Of a DNA stretch of 8,318 bases, positions 1 through 6,917 are shown one piece after another (the first letter of the stretch is position 1; each line of letters starts with the position of its first letter). A program made the position numbers and the translations under genes. Below the pieces are notes generated by a model, which was given only the letters and a program-made list of their open reading frames with translations, ran no database searches and was not told the origin of the DNA. Origin of the DNA: Christensenella sp. UBA1385 (GTDB taxonomy: Bacteria > Bacillota > Clostridia > Christensenellales > Aristaeellaceae); contig DBQV01000049.1 of NCBI GenBank assembly GCA_002305755.1, positions 1 through 8,318 on the forward strand. Direction: 5' to 3'.

Positions 1-87
1 ATGCCGGAGGACGAGGAGACCCGGCAGAAGCTTTCCGGCTTCCTCAGACAGGAAAACATCGCATTCAAGGAGGTGAATATCAAATGA
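1..87 (+). CDS. metN: Partial MetN, C-terminal end (methionine importer ATPase)
   Basis: This is the last 28 codons of a gene that begins before the window, ending at TGA 85-87. The visible tail (about PEDEETRQKLSGFLRQ, then ENIAFKEVNIK) has the helix-then-strand pattern expected at the end of the NIL regulatory domain of MetN. In that family the domain binds methionine and inhibits transport. The ATPase motifs lie outside the window, so the call depends mainly on position: it overlaps the downstream permease by ATGA, the standard metN-metI-metQ order. The ATG at position 1 is probably an internal methionine rather than a start. Within this frame, at 67-76, is a full-strength ribosome binding site for metI. 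Confidence 0.75.
   Translation: MPEDEETRQKLSGFLRQENIAFKEVNIK
67..76 (+). promoter_or_regulatory. Strong ribosome binding site for metI inside metN
   Basis: AAGGAGGTGA matches the Shine-Dalgarno consensus over its whole length and sits 7 bases before the metI ATG at 84. It lies inside the last codons of metN. With the ATGA stop/start overlap, this suggests metI is translated both by reinitiation after metN and by independent ribosome entry. Confidence 0.85.
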
Positions 88-746
88 GTCAGGCGCAGTG
101 GACCAGCCTCCTGCTGGGCGGCCTGTGGGATACGCTTTACATGACCGTCCCTTCGACCCTGCTGGCCTATCTCGTTGGTATGCCTCTGGGCATTCTCTTC
201 GTCATCACGGGCAGGGAGCACATCATGCCAAGGCCACGGCTGAACGCCGCCCTGGGCGTGGCGATCAACTTCCTCCGCTCCATCCCTTTTATCATTCTGC
301 TGGCCATGCTGATCCCGGTCACACGCATCGTGATGGGCAGCGGCATCGGAACAAGGAGCCTGATCTTCCCCCTATTCGTCAGCGCCTTTCCCTTTGTGGC
401 CCGCATGGTAGAAGGTAGCCTCAACGAAGTGGACCGCGGCGTTGTGGAAGCGGCGCAGTCCATGGGATCGACCACCTGGCAGATCATCTACAAGGTGCTG
501 CTGCCGGAAGCCCTGCCCTCCCTGCTCAACGGAGCAGCCATCGTCACCGTCACCGTCCTCGGCTATTCGGCCATGGCATCGGCGGCGGGCGGCGGCGGGC
601 TGGGCGCCATCGCCATCACCAAGGGCCTGAATGTCCGCAAACTGGATGTGATGTACGCGGCCTCCATCGCGCTGGTCGTACTGGTGCAGATCATCACGAT
701 TGCCGGCAACAGGGCCACCCGAAGAATCGACCACCGCAAACGCTAA
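84..746 (+). CDS. metI: MetI, methionine ABC transporter permease
   Basis: This is the membrane-spanning subunit of the MetNIQ importer, which moves L- and D-methionine across the cytoplasmic membrane using ATP hydrolysed by MetN. The 220-residue length is normal for MetI. About five hydrophobic segments are visible, roughly residues 14-40, 58-80, 92-108, 148-170 and 188-208. The family signature NFLRSIPFIILL is at 62-73. The EAA loop that docks onto the ATPase (EAAQSMG, followed by LLPEA) is at about 122-143. The start is the ATG overlapping the metN stop, preceded by a near-perfect ribosome binding site. A basic tail (RRIDHRKR) ends the protein, consistent with the cytoplasmic side. The binding-protein gene follows after 27 bases, completing the usual operon. 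The family is secure; substrate specificity is inferred from the MetQ neighbour. Confidence 0.93.
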   Translation: MSQAQWTSLLLGGLWDTLYMTVPSTLLAYLVGMPLGILFVITGREHIMPRPRLNAALGVAINFLRSIPFIILLAMLIPVTRIVMGSGIGTRSLIFPLFVSAFPFVARMVEGSLNEVDRGVVEAAQSMGSTTWQIIYKVLLPEALPSLLNGAAIVTVTVLGYSAMASAAGGGGLGAIAITKGLNVRKLDVMYAASIALVVLVQIITIAGNRATRRIDHRKR

Positions 747-773
747 GCAGCGTATATTGAAAGGAGTATCCCC

Positions 774-1607
774 ATGAAAAAGCTGATTGCACTGGCTCTC
801 GTACTGGTTCTTTCCCTCTCCGTCTCCCTGGCTCTGGCCGAAAACCAGAAGATCGTCATCGGCGCCACCCCCAGCCCCCACGTCATCATCCTGGAGCAGG
901 TCGTGGAAGACCTGAAAGCCCTGGGCTATGACCTGGAGATCCAGACCTTCACCGAGTATCCCATCCCCAACCCCGCCACCGCCGCCGGCGAACTGGATGC
1001 CAACTACTTCCAGCACCTGCCCTATCTGAACGCCTACAACGAGGCCGTGTCCGATGAAGAGAAGCTGGTGGCTGTGATCCCCGTGCACTACGAGCCCTAC
1101 GGCCTCTATGCCGGCACCAAGTCCAGCCTGGACGAGCTGGCGGAGGGCGATACCATCGCCATCACCAACGACCCCTCCAACGAGACCCGCGCGCTGCTGC
1201 TGCTGCAGGATGCAGGCCTGATCAAGCTGCCCGAAGGGGCCAACGCCAACAGCACCCTGACCGTGCTGGACATCGTGGAGAATGAGAAGAAGCTTGACAT
1301 CAAAGAGCTGAACGCCGAGCTGATCCCGCAGTCCCTGGGCGATGTGGCCTACGCGGTCATCAACGGCAACTACGCCATCGGCGCCGGCCTGAGCCCCGCC
1401 AAGGATGCGCTCTTCCTGGAGCCCGCCGACGGTGAAGCGGGCGTGACCTACACCAACTACGTGGTCGTGCGCGCCGAGGATGCCGAGGCCGATTTCGTGG
1501 AAGCCCTGCGCAAGGTGCTCTACACCCAGAAGATCAAGGATTTCATCCTGAACTATGAGGATTTCAAGGGCGGCGTCATCCCAACCTTTGAGGTGGCTGC
1601 TGAGTAA
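774..1607 (+). CDS. metQ: MetQ/NlpA-family methionine-binding protein, no lipobox
   Basis: This is the extracytoplasmic binding protein that delivers methionine to MetI. The 277 residues include the NlpA/MetQ hallmark NYFQHLPYL at about 77-85, an early IGATPSPH strand at 29-36, the NDPSNETRAL segment at 132-141, AVINGNYAIGAGL at 194-206 and the NYVVVR strand at 228-233. These carry the residues that usually contact the ligand, including R139 and the asparagines near 197-199 and 228. The start at 774 follows AAGGAG with 7 bases of spacing. Residues 1-22 form a signal peptide with a KK start, a long Leu/Val/Ala core and an ALA cleavage site before Glu23. The oddity is that no cysteine occurs in the signal region or anywhere in the protein, so it cannot be lipid-anchored like most MetQ proteins of Gram-positive bacteria. 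It would be secreted or held at the surface another way. Confidence 0.92.
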   Translation: MKKLIALALVLVLSLSVSLALAENQKIVIGATPSPHVIILEQVVEDLKALGYDLEIQTFTEYPIPNPATAAGELDANYFQHLPYLNAYNEAVSDEEKLVAVIPVHYEPYGLYAGTKSSLDELAEGDTIAITNDPSNETRALLLLQDAGLIKLPEGANANSTLTVLDIVENEKKLDIKELNAELIPQSLGDVAYAVINGNYAIGAGLSPAKDALFLEPADGEAGVTYTNYVVVRAEDAEADFVEALRKVLYTQKIKDFILNYEDFKGGVIPTFEVAAE

Positions 1608-1626
1608 GCCATCAAAAAACATCAAC

Positions 1627-1652
1627 AAAAAAGAGCCTCAGGGCTCTTTTTT
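1627..1652. terminator. Bidirectional terminator between metQ and manA
   Basis: Six A's and GAGCC, a TCAG loop, then GGCTC and six T's form a perfect palindromic stem of up to 11 pairs. Read on either strand, the stem is followed by a run of T's, so the same hairpin can end the metNIQ transcript from the left and the manA operon from the right. It lies 19 bases after the metQ stop and 14 bases after the manA stop. Confidence 0.93.
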
Positions 1653-1666
1653 GCTGGCTGAAATTT

Positions 1667-2629
1667 TTATTTCACCGTCGGGCAGCTGAACAGGAACTCC
1701 TCGCCCCACAGCCTCAGATCCTCTCCGCTGGCAGGCAGCAGAACGGTCTGCCCGGCGGGCAGATCCATGCTGCGGTCGGCAAAATACAGCCGGGCGGGAG
1801 AAAGCGCCGTCAGCATACCGAAGCGCCTGCGGTCGGCAGGCAGCAGGGCGTTTTCGCAGCGCGTGTAGCGCAGCACCGTGAAATAGGGGGTCAGCAGCAG
1901 GCGCTCCAGCCTGCCCGCGCCTTCCAGAGGCAGCGCTTCTGGCACGGCCCTGGCGGGCGGCGCGCCCAGCGCGGTGACGTCGAGGGCCTGCCTGGTGTGC
2001 AGCGTGCGCTTGTTGCCGTGTTCATCCCGCCGCTCCCAATCGTAGAAACGGTAGGTCACGTCGCTGGACTGCTGGATCTCATACAGCACGATGCCTTCGC
2101 CGATGGCGTGCACCGTGCCTGCCGGGATATAAAACACGTCGCCGCGCTTCACGTCGACCTGCCGCAGCAGGCCTTCCAGCGCGCGTCCGTTTTCAGCTGC
2201 GGCGGCCAGCTGTTCCGCCGTAACGCCTTCCCGGATGCCGTAGATCAGCTTCGCACCGGGTTTCGCATCCAAAACAATCCAGGCCTCGGTCTTTCCCAGC
2301 TTGTTTTCGTTTTTCATCGCGTAGGCGTCTCCCGGGTGCACCTGCACGCTCAGAGCCTCCCGCGCGTCGATCAGCTTCAGCAGAAGGGGAAAGTCCCCCT
2401 TTACCTCGGTGCCGGTCAGGGCCTTGCCGTAGCGCTCGATCAGGCGGCTGAGCTGGGTGCCTTCCGCGTCCCGGCTGTTGAGACCGGGGATCACGCTCAC
2501 CTCCAGGCTCTCGCCGGTACGGGCATCGGGCGTTTCTTTGCCAAACAGCTCGCGCAGCCGCGCGCCTCCCCAAGGGGTGGCTTTGCCGCTGCGGAAGCTG
2601 GGGTACATCAGGATGGGGGGGAGGGGCAT
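1667..2629 (-). CDS. manA: Mannose-6-phosphate isomerase, class I (short Firmicute form)
   Basis: This zinc enzyme interconverts mannose 6-phosphate and fructose 6-phosphate, linking mannose use to glycolysis and supplying mannose phosphates for glycans. The 320-residue length fits the compact Bacillus-type ManA. The metal ligands can be read directly: Q96 and H98 in LSVQVHPGD, E115 in GKTEAW and H174 in IPAGTVHAIG. EIQQSSDVTYRFYDW follows at 184-198, carrying the conserved arginine R194. The C-terminal part (about 220-320) is a second cupin-like domain and looks complete. The ATG start follows a GAGG site at about 5 bases, in the 15-base gap after the DUF1667 gene. It is the last gene of the operon, and the shared hairpin lies just beyond it. 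No other sugar gene is nearby, so its place here gives no clue to a specific mannose pathway. Confidence 0.93.
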   Translation of the reverse strand: MPLPPILMYPSFRSGKATPWGGARLRELFGKETPDARTGESLEVSVIPGLNSRDAEGTQLSRLIERYGKALTGTEVKGDFPLLLKLIDAREALSVQVHPGDAYAMKNENKLGKTEAWIVLDAKPGAKLIYGIREGVTAEQLAAAAENGRALEGLLRQVDVKRGDVFYIPAGTVHAIGEGIVLYEIQQSSDVTYRFYDWERRDEHGNKRTLHTRQALDVTALGAPPARAVPEALPLEGAGRLERLLLTPYFTVLRYTRCENALLPADRRRFGMLTALSPARLYFADRSMDLPAGQTVLLPASGEDLRLWGEEFLFSCPTVK

Positions 2630-2644
2630 AACCGCCTCACTTTC

Positions 2645-3010
2645 TCAGGGCAGCATACGGGTGGCGACCAAATCGACACCCGTACCGGCCACGTCGCGCA
2701 GCAGCACGTCTCCGATCTGAATGGGCAGGCGCAGCCGGAGGCCTCGGATGGCCTCCATGACCTCGCCGATCTTTTCCTTGGGCACAGGGGTAGCCGTCTT
2801 CAGGCTGATGGGGGTCTCGCTGCCCTCCACCAGCGCTACGGCCGTCACCATGCGCATGGGCAGCACGGATTCCTGGCGGGCGTAGACGTCGCCCCGCTTG
2901 CACTGGTTATCGGTAACGGAGAGCACCTGCCCGTCCTGCAGGCGCACAGTCATACGGCAGCCCACGGGGCAGTTGATGCAGGTGATCAGTTTTTCGGTGA
3001 TCTCGGACAT
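2645..3010 (-). CDS. DUF1667 family small cysteine-cluster protein
   Basis: This 121-residue protein has the DUF1667 layout. Near the N terminus is CINCPVGC (C11, C14, C18), with a fourth cysteine at C37 in NQCKRGDVYARQE. The C-terminal part ends in the family-typical strand region GDVLLRDVAGTGVDLVATR. The CxxCxxxC plus later C spacing resembles the iron-sulfur binding segment of molybdopterin oxidoreductases, so metal or Fe-S binding is plausible but not shown. Members are usually encoded beside a GlpA-like glycerol-3-phosphate dehydrogenase and an FAD-dependent oxidoreductase, and are thought to serve that redox complex. Neither partner is next to it here; it sits between pepV and manA. Its ribosome binding site contains the pepV stop codon, so translation is probably coupled to pepV. 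The family is clear; the function is unknown. Confidence 0.88.
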   Translation of the reverse strand: MSEITEKLITCINCPVGCRMTVRLQDGQVLSVTDNQCKRGDVYARQESVLPMRMVTAVALVEGSETPISLKTATPVPKEKIGEVMEAIRGLRLRLPIQIGDVLLRDVAGTGVDLVATRMLP

Positions 3011-3019
3011 GCTCTGTAT

Positions 3020-3027
3020 CCTCCTCA
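3020..3027 (-). promoter_or_regulatory. Ribosome binding site containing the pepV stop codon
   Basis: On the minus strand the sequence reads TGAGGAGG, where the first three bases (3027-3025) are the stop of pepV and the whole stretch is the Shine-Dalgarno site for the DUF1667 gene, 9 bases before its ATG. A ribosome ending pepV stops directly on the entry site of the next gene. Confidence 0.8.
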
Positions 3028-4401
3028 GTCTTGCGCGCCGGCCAGCTTCACAATGGCGTAGGCGATGATCCTCATGCTCCTGGTCAGACTGTCGATGCTG
3101 ACATACTCATCCGCCTGGTGAGCCACATCCTCATCATCGGGGAAGGAGGCGCCGAAGGCCACGCCCTCGCGCAGGGACCTTGCGTAGGTGCCGCCGCCGG
3201 TGGCGAGCGTCTTCTTTTCCAGCCCGCTCACCTCATGATAGGCGTCGAGCAGCGCCTGCACCAGCTCGCTGTTTTCGGGCACATAGTGCGGCGTTTTGGC
3301 ACGGGCTGCTTCCACGGTGATGCCGGGCAGATGCTGGCGGATCACATGGGCGATCATGTCGGGGTTGGCCAGCAGGGGGAAGCGGATATCCAGCCGCGCG
3401 TACACTTTTTCGCTGTCCACGCGGATGATGCCCATGTTGCAGGTGAGAGGGCCGGACATCTTGTCTTCGACCTTTACGCCCAGGCTCTCGCCGTAAAACT
3501 CGGTGCCGATGGCATCTGCCAGCGTTTTGATTGGGCCCTTCGCGCCCAGATCCCGCAGGGCGATCAGCATCTGGCCGATGGCGTTGCGGGCGTGCTCGGG
3601 CATGGCGGCGTGACCGCCTATGCCGGTCGCCGTCAGGGTGACGATGCCGTCCTTGGCTTCAGCCGACAGCGGCCAGCCATATTGGCGCGAGATCTGGGCG
3701 GCCTTTTCGGCCAGCTCGATGCCGCCGCGCACGGTGGCGACCGCCTGCCCGGGGATGACGTTGGGCCGCTCGCCCACATTGAAGGACAGCACCTGCAGGC
3801 CTTCTTCCGATGGCCTGGCGCTGAGGCTCAGTCCGCACATGCCCTTTTCGATGTTGATCACGGGGTAGCTGGCGTCCGGGCTGAAGCCCATGCGGGGCAT
3901 GTGCGCCACCTTGTTGTAGTGCTCGATGTCCTTCCAGTTGCTCTCTTCATCGCAGCCGAGTATCAGCCGCACCTTGCGCTTCAGCGGGATGCCCGCCAGC
4001 TGCACGGCCTTCATGGCGTAGAGGGCGGCCGCCGCGGGGCCCTTGTCATCGCTCGTGCCGCGGCCGTAGATCTTGCCGTTTTCGATCTGCGCGCCAAAGT
4101 GCTCATGCTTCCAGCCGTCGCCCACGGGCACCACATCCAGATGCGCCAGTATGGCCAGCGCTTCCTCATCATCGCCTTCGCCAAGATCCGCGTGGCCGAT
4201 GTAGCCGTCAAAGCTCTCGGCCTTGAAGCCCATCTTTGAAGCGTCCGCCATCGCCTTGTCAAGCATCCGGCGCACCTCAGAGCCAAATGGCGCGCCGGGC
4301 TGCGCGTCCGCGCTGGCCACGCTGGGTATCCGCACCCACTCCTGCACCGTGCTGATCATATCTTCTTTCAGAGAATCCAGTATTGCATCCAGCTCTTTCA
4401 T
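3025..4401 (-). CDS. pepV: PepV-type M20 metallodipeptidase
   Basis: This is a cytoplasmic dizinc dipeptidase of peptidase family M20 (PepV/Sapep group), which cleaves dipeptides, typically as a late step of peptide use. The 458 residues match the usual length of about 465. The active-site set can be read in order: H87 and the catalytic D89 in LAHLDVVP, D119 in YGRGTSDDKGP (bridging metal ligand), E152 and E153 in GCDEES (general base and ligand), D176 in SPDASYPV and H428 in DEDVAHQADEY. GIGGHAAMPEHARNA at 260-274 lies in the lid/oxyanion region typical of PepV. The ATG start follows a GGAAAGGA-like site at about 8 bases. The gene lies 27 bases after the PatB-like gene and 14 before the DUF1667 gene. 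The exact dipeptide preference cannot be read from the sequence. Confidence 0.92.
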   Translation of the reverse strand: MKELDAILDSLKEDMISTVQEWVRIPSVASADAQPGAPFGSEVRRMLDKAMADASKMGFKAESFDGYIGHADLGEGDDEEALAILAHLDVVPVGDGWKHEHFGAQIENGKIYGRGTSDDKGPAAAALYAMKAVQLAGIPLKRKVRLILGCDEESNWKDIEHYNKVAHMPRMGFSPDASYPVINIEKGMCGLSLSARPSEEGLQVLSFNVGERPNVIPGQAVATVRGGIELAEKAAQISRQYGWPLSAEAKDGIVTLTATGIGGHAAMPEHARNAIGQMLIALRDLGAKGPIKTLADAIGTEFYGESLGVKVEDKMSGPLTCNMGIIRVDSEKVYARLDIRFPLLANPDMIAHVIRQHLPGITVEAARAKTPHYVPENSELVQALLDAYHEVSGLEKKTLATGGGTYARSLREGVAFGASFPDDEDVAHQADEYVSIDSLTRSMRIIAYAIVKLAGAQD

Positions 4402-4428
4402 ATCATTGATCCTTTCCGTATCGCTTGA

Positions 4429-5598
4429 TTATTCGCCTTTGAGGGCCGCCGCGAAGCGTTTGAGCCCCTCGTTCAGCTGGCTGCGCGGGCAGCCGTAGTT
4501 GAGCCGCATGAAGCCTTCTCCCGCGGTTTTGCCAAAGGCTGTGCCGTCTGTCGGGATCACCCCCGCGTCCCGGCAGCGCCTGTAGGCCTCGGCGTTTGAA
4601 AAACCAAGTGCGCTGATATCCACCCAGGCAAGATAGGTGGCTTCTGATGGCGTCACCACGGCCTCGGGCAGAAGCTCGGCCAGCCGCGCGGCCAGGAATG
4701 CGCGGTTTTGGTTCAGATAGTCAAGCAGACCGTCCAGCCAGTCCGCTCCCTGCTCGTAGGCCGCCTTTGTGGCCGCCAGCGCCATCAGGTTGCCGCACTC
4801 CACGCCCGCGCGGTGCAGCCTGAGCTCCAGCGCGTTCAGCCGCTTGGGATCGCGGCACACGATGTTGGCGTGCTGCAGGCCTGCCAGGTTGAAGGTCTTG
4901 GAGGCTGAGGTAAGCACCGTGGCAGGCTCCCAATCCATCGCAAGCATTGAGGTAAATTCTGCCGGGGCATAGACAAAGTCCGCATGGATTTCATCCGATA
5001 CCAGCGCGCATCCATAGGCGCTCAGCAGCGCTGTGAGCCCGGCAAGCTCTTCCCTCGTCCACGCGCGGCCTACGGGGTTGTGCGGGTTGCACAGGATCAT
5101 CAGGCGCGCGCCCGCCTTCAGATGCTCTTCCACGGCGCTGAGATCCATAGCAAAGCGTCCGTCCGCCCCGCGGGTGAGCGGCGCTTCCAGCACTCTGCGG
5201 CCGGCTTCCTCAATGGAAGCAAAGAAGGGGCCGTAGACGGGTGTTTGGATGATCACGCCATCGCCGGGCTTTGAATACTCCTGCACGCAGACCCTCAGAC
5301 CGGATACCACGCTGGGCAGGAAGGCGATCTGCATGGGCTCTACAAGGACGCCGTGACGGGACTGCCACCAGGAGCAAAATGCCCGCCTGTCCTCCCCGGT
5401 GATCATGGTGTAGCCGTAGCAGGGATGCTTGGCCCGTTTTTCCAGCGCCTCGGTCACGGCGGGGCAGCCGCGGAAATCCATATCCGCCACCCACAGGGGG
5501 ATCATCCCCTGTTCAAACACGCCGGGCAGGCCCCACTTGACGGAGGCGGTGCCCATCCTGTCCAGACCTACATCGAAAAACCCGCTGTCAAATCTCAT
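4429..5598 (-). CDS. patB: PatB/MalY-type PLP enzyme (cystathionine beta-lyase)
   Basis: This fold-type I PLP enzyme of the MalY/PatB group most likely performs C-S beta-lyase chemistry on cystathionine or cysteine conjugates, giving a thiol or homocysteine, pyruvate and ammonia. The start at 5598 (MRFDSGFFDV) gives 389 residues, close to the B. subtilis PatB length, and follows AAAGGAAG at 8 bases. A possible start upstream at 5667 would add 23 non-conserved residues. Motifs in this numbering are PLWVADMDF at about 34-42, YGYT at 61-64, CNPHNPVGR at 170-178, SDEIHADF at 201-208, the PLP-binding K234 in SASKTFNLAG, and R365 in FMRLNYG for the substrate carboxylate. It overlaps the methyltransferase stop by 11 bases. 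An aminotransferase role is the main alternative. It lies convergent to the methionine importer, a possible sulfur-metabolism link. Confidence 0.87.
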   Translation of the reverse strand: MRFDSGFFDVGLDRMGTASVKWGLPGVFEQGMIPLWVADMDFRGCPAVTEALEKRAKHPCYGYTMITGEDRRAFCSWWQSRHGVLVEPMQIAFLPSVVSGLRVCVQEYSKPGDGVIIQTPVYGPFFASIEEAGRRVLEAPLTRGADGRFAMDLSAVEEHLKAGARLMILCNPHNPVGRAWTREELAGLTALLSAYGCALVSDEIHADFVYAPAEFTSMLAMDWEPATVLTSASKTFNLAGLQHANIVCRDPKRLNALELRLHRAGVECGNLMALAATKAAYEQGADWLDGLLDYLNQNRAFLAARLAELLPEAVVTPSEATYLAWVDISALGFSNAEAYRRCRDAGVIPTDGTAFGKTAGEGFMRLNYGCPRSQLNEGLKRFAAALKGE

Positions 5599-6205
5599 CT
5601 GTCTTGCTTCCTTTGCACTCAAATACATGATAACCGCCCTTGCGGGCGACTGTTTCGGTGAAGCCAAAAAGCGTCTGCAGGAATTTCAGCGCGCTGGGCG
5701 CGCCCTGCTGTTTGCGCATGACGATCATCAGCCTGCCCTCCGCGCTCAGGCCGGCGGCGCACTGGCGAAACAGCCTGTACACCGTCTCTTTGCCCGCGCG
5801 GATGGGTGGATTGAGGGCGATCAGATCGAAGGGCCCGTCAAGGCTGTCAAAGCCGTCGCTCAGCACGGCTTCGGCCTTTACGCCGTTGGCCGCGGCATTG
5901 CGCAGGGCCAAGGCCAGCGCGCGGGGGTTCACATCCGCCATGGTGACGCTGGCGCGCGGCCAGCGGCTGCCCGCCAGCACCCCTACCGGGCCCCAGCCGC
6001 AGCCCAGATCAAGCAGCCGGCCCTCAAAGTGTTCCGGCAGGGCGGAGAGCAGCAGGGCCGTGCCGGCATCCAGCTCGCCTTTGGAAAAGACGCCGTTGTC
6101 GCTGACAAAGCGATAATCGCGCCCCCGCCAGGTGACGGTGAAGGCCTGTTCCCGGCTTTCGCTGGAAGGGTTTCTGTCAAAATACTGCTGAGCCTCAGCT
6201 GTCAT
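5588..6205 (-). CDS. RsmC/YbxB-like class I SAM methyltransferase
   Basis: This 205-residue protein belongs to the 'methyltransferase small domain' family that includes RsmC, which makes m2G1207 in 16S rRNA, and Bacillus YbxB. It is predicted to move a methyl group from S-adenosylmethionine to a guanine N2 in RNA. YFDRNPSS at 8-15 and VSDNGVFSKGELDAGT at 34-49 are typical of YbxB-like proteins. SAM motif I is LDLGCGWGPVG at 65-75, the acidic residue ending strand 2 is D91 in MADVNP, and the catalytic NPP is at 132-134 in LNPPIRAGK. It is single-domain, lacking the N-terminal half of E. coli RsmC, which is normal in Firmicutes. It overlaps the pseudouridine synthase by 11 bases and the PatB gene by 11. 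Sitting beside an RsuA-type enzyme supports an rRNA role. The exact modified base is inference. Confidence 0.88.
   Translation of the reverse strand: MTAEAQQYFDRNPSSESREQAFTVTWRGRDYRFVSDNGVFSKGELDAGTALLLSALPEHFEGRLLDLGCGWGPVGVLAGSRWPRASVTMADVNPRALALALRNAAANGVKAEAVLSDGFDSLDGPFDLIALNPPIRAGKETVYRLFRQCAAGLSAEGRLMIVMRKQQGAPSALKFLQTLFGFTETVARKGGYHVFECKGSKTDEI
5607..5614 (-). promoter_or_regulatory. Ribosome binding site that sets the PatB start
   Basis: AAAGGAAG on the minus strand lies 8 bases before the ATG at 5598-5596, inside the end of the methyltransferase gene. It supports the 389-residue PatB start over an in-frame ATG 69 bases further upstream. Confidence 0.7.
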
Positions 6206-6917
6206 GGCCGGATGCCTCCATCAGACTCATCCATTCCGCGTCCGTCAGCTCGCGCCACTGGCCGGGGGAAAGGCCCTCGTCCAGCAGCAGGGGGCCGAAC
6301 TGCAGCCGTTTCAGCCGCAGCACCTCGTGCCCGCAGGCGCCAAACATGCGGCGCACCTGATGGAACTTGCCCTCGTACACCGTAACCTCGGCAAGGCTCT
6401 GATCCCTTCCGGCGGCTTTGACGGTGAGCTCCGCGGGCAGAGCAAGGAAATCTGACAGCCGGATGCCTTCCTGAAAGCGGCGTATTTCTTCATCGCCGAG
6501 GCAACCGGTCACCAGCGCCTCATAGCGCTTTCCCACGCGCTTGCCGGGGGCCAGCAGCCTGTGCGCCGCCTGCCCGTCCGTGGTGAAGAGCAGCAGCCCT
6601 TCGGTATCCTTATCAAGCCGCCCGATCGGCATGCAGCCGAGCGCGCGGTGGGCGCTCTCCAGCAGATCCATCACGGTCGCCTGCCACGTGTCCCGCGCGG
6701 CGGTCAGCACGCCGGCGGGCTTGTTCATCATCAGGTGGCGGTCAAGGCGGGTATCCAGGGCCTGTCCGTCCAGACAGACGGCGACGCCCTCCTGTACGGC
6801 TTCGTCCGCGGAGACGGCAGCCCGCCCGCTGACGGTCACGCGGCCGGCGCGGATCATCTGCTTTACCTGCGCCCTGCTGCCAAGGCCCAGGGAGGCCAGC
6901 AGCCTGTCCAGCCTCAT
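6195..6917 (-). CDS. rsuA: RsuA-family pseudouridine synthase
   Basis: This enzyme converts a specific uridine to pseudouridine in rRNA; E. coli RsuA acts on U516 of 16S rRNA. An S4 RNA-binding domain spans about residues 1-48 (MRLDRLLASLGLGSRAQVKQMI, then RAGRVTVSG). The catalytic domain starts at LMMNKPAGV (62-70). The catalytic aspartate is D102 in GRLDKDTEGLLLFT, the same position as in E. coli RsuA. The family C-terminal motif YEGKFHQVRRMF is at 181-192, followed by LRLKRLQFGPL. The 240-residue length fits RsuA and is short for RluB. The start overlaps the upstream stop as ATGA, with only a weak ribosome binding site, so it probably depends on translational coupling. Assignment among the RsuA/RluB/RluE/RluF relatives is less sure than the family. 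Confidence 0.88.
   Translation of the reverse strand: MRLDRLLASLGLGSRAQVKQMIRAGRVTVSGRAAVSADEAVQEGVAVCLDGQALDTRLDRHLMMNKPAGVLTAARDTWQATVMDLLESAHRALGCMPIGRLDKDTEGLLLFTTDGQAAHRLLAPGKRVGKRYEALVTGCLGDEEIRRFQEGIRLSDFLALPAELTVKAAGRDQSLAEVTVYEGKFHQVRRMFGACGHEVLRLKRLQFGPLLLDEGLSPGQWRELTDAEWMSLMEASGHDS

Noticed and set aside
372..1628. A 418-residue minus-strand frame opposite metI and metQ.
   Set aside because: Long antisense frames are common in GC-rich DNA. This one is rich in Gly, Asp, His, Gln and Val without any family motif, and it runs through both well-supported plus-strand genes and the terminator.
1997..4239. Plus-strand frames of 354 and 402 residues opposite manA, the DUF1667 gene and pepV.
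   Set aside because: They are antisense shadows of genes with readable catalytic residues. They show no ribosome binding site of note and no recognisable domain.
5599..5667. A 23-residue N-terminal extension of the PatB-like protein from an ATG at 5667.
   Set aside because: The extension is not conserved in the family, would overlap the methyltransferase by 80 bases, and the ATG at 5598 has a well-placed ribosome binding site and the expected MRFDSGFFDV beginning.
5429..6385. A 318-residue plus-strand frame opposite the PatB, methyltransferase and rsuA genes.
   Set aside because: It crosses three well-supported genes and has the Ala/Arg/Gly/Gln-rich composition of an antisense frame.
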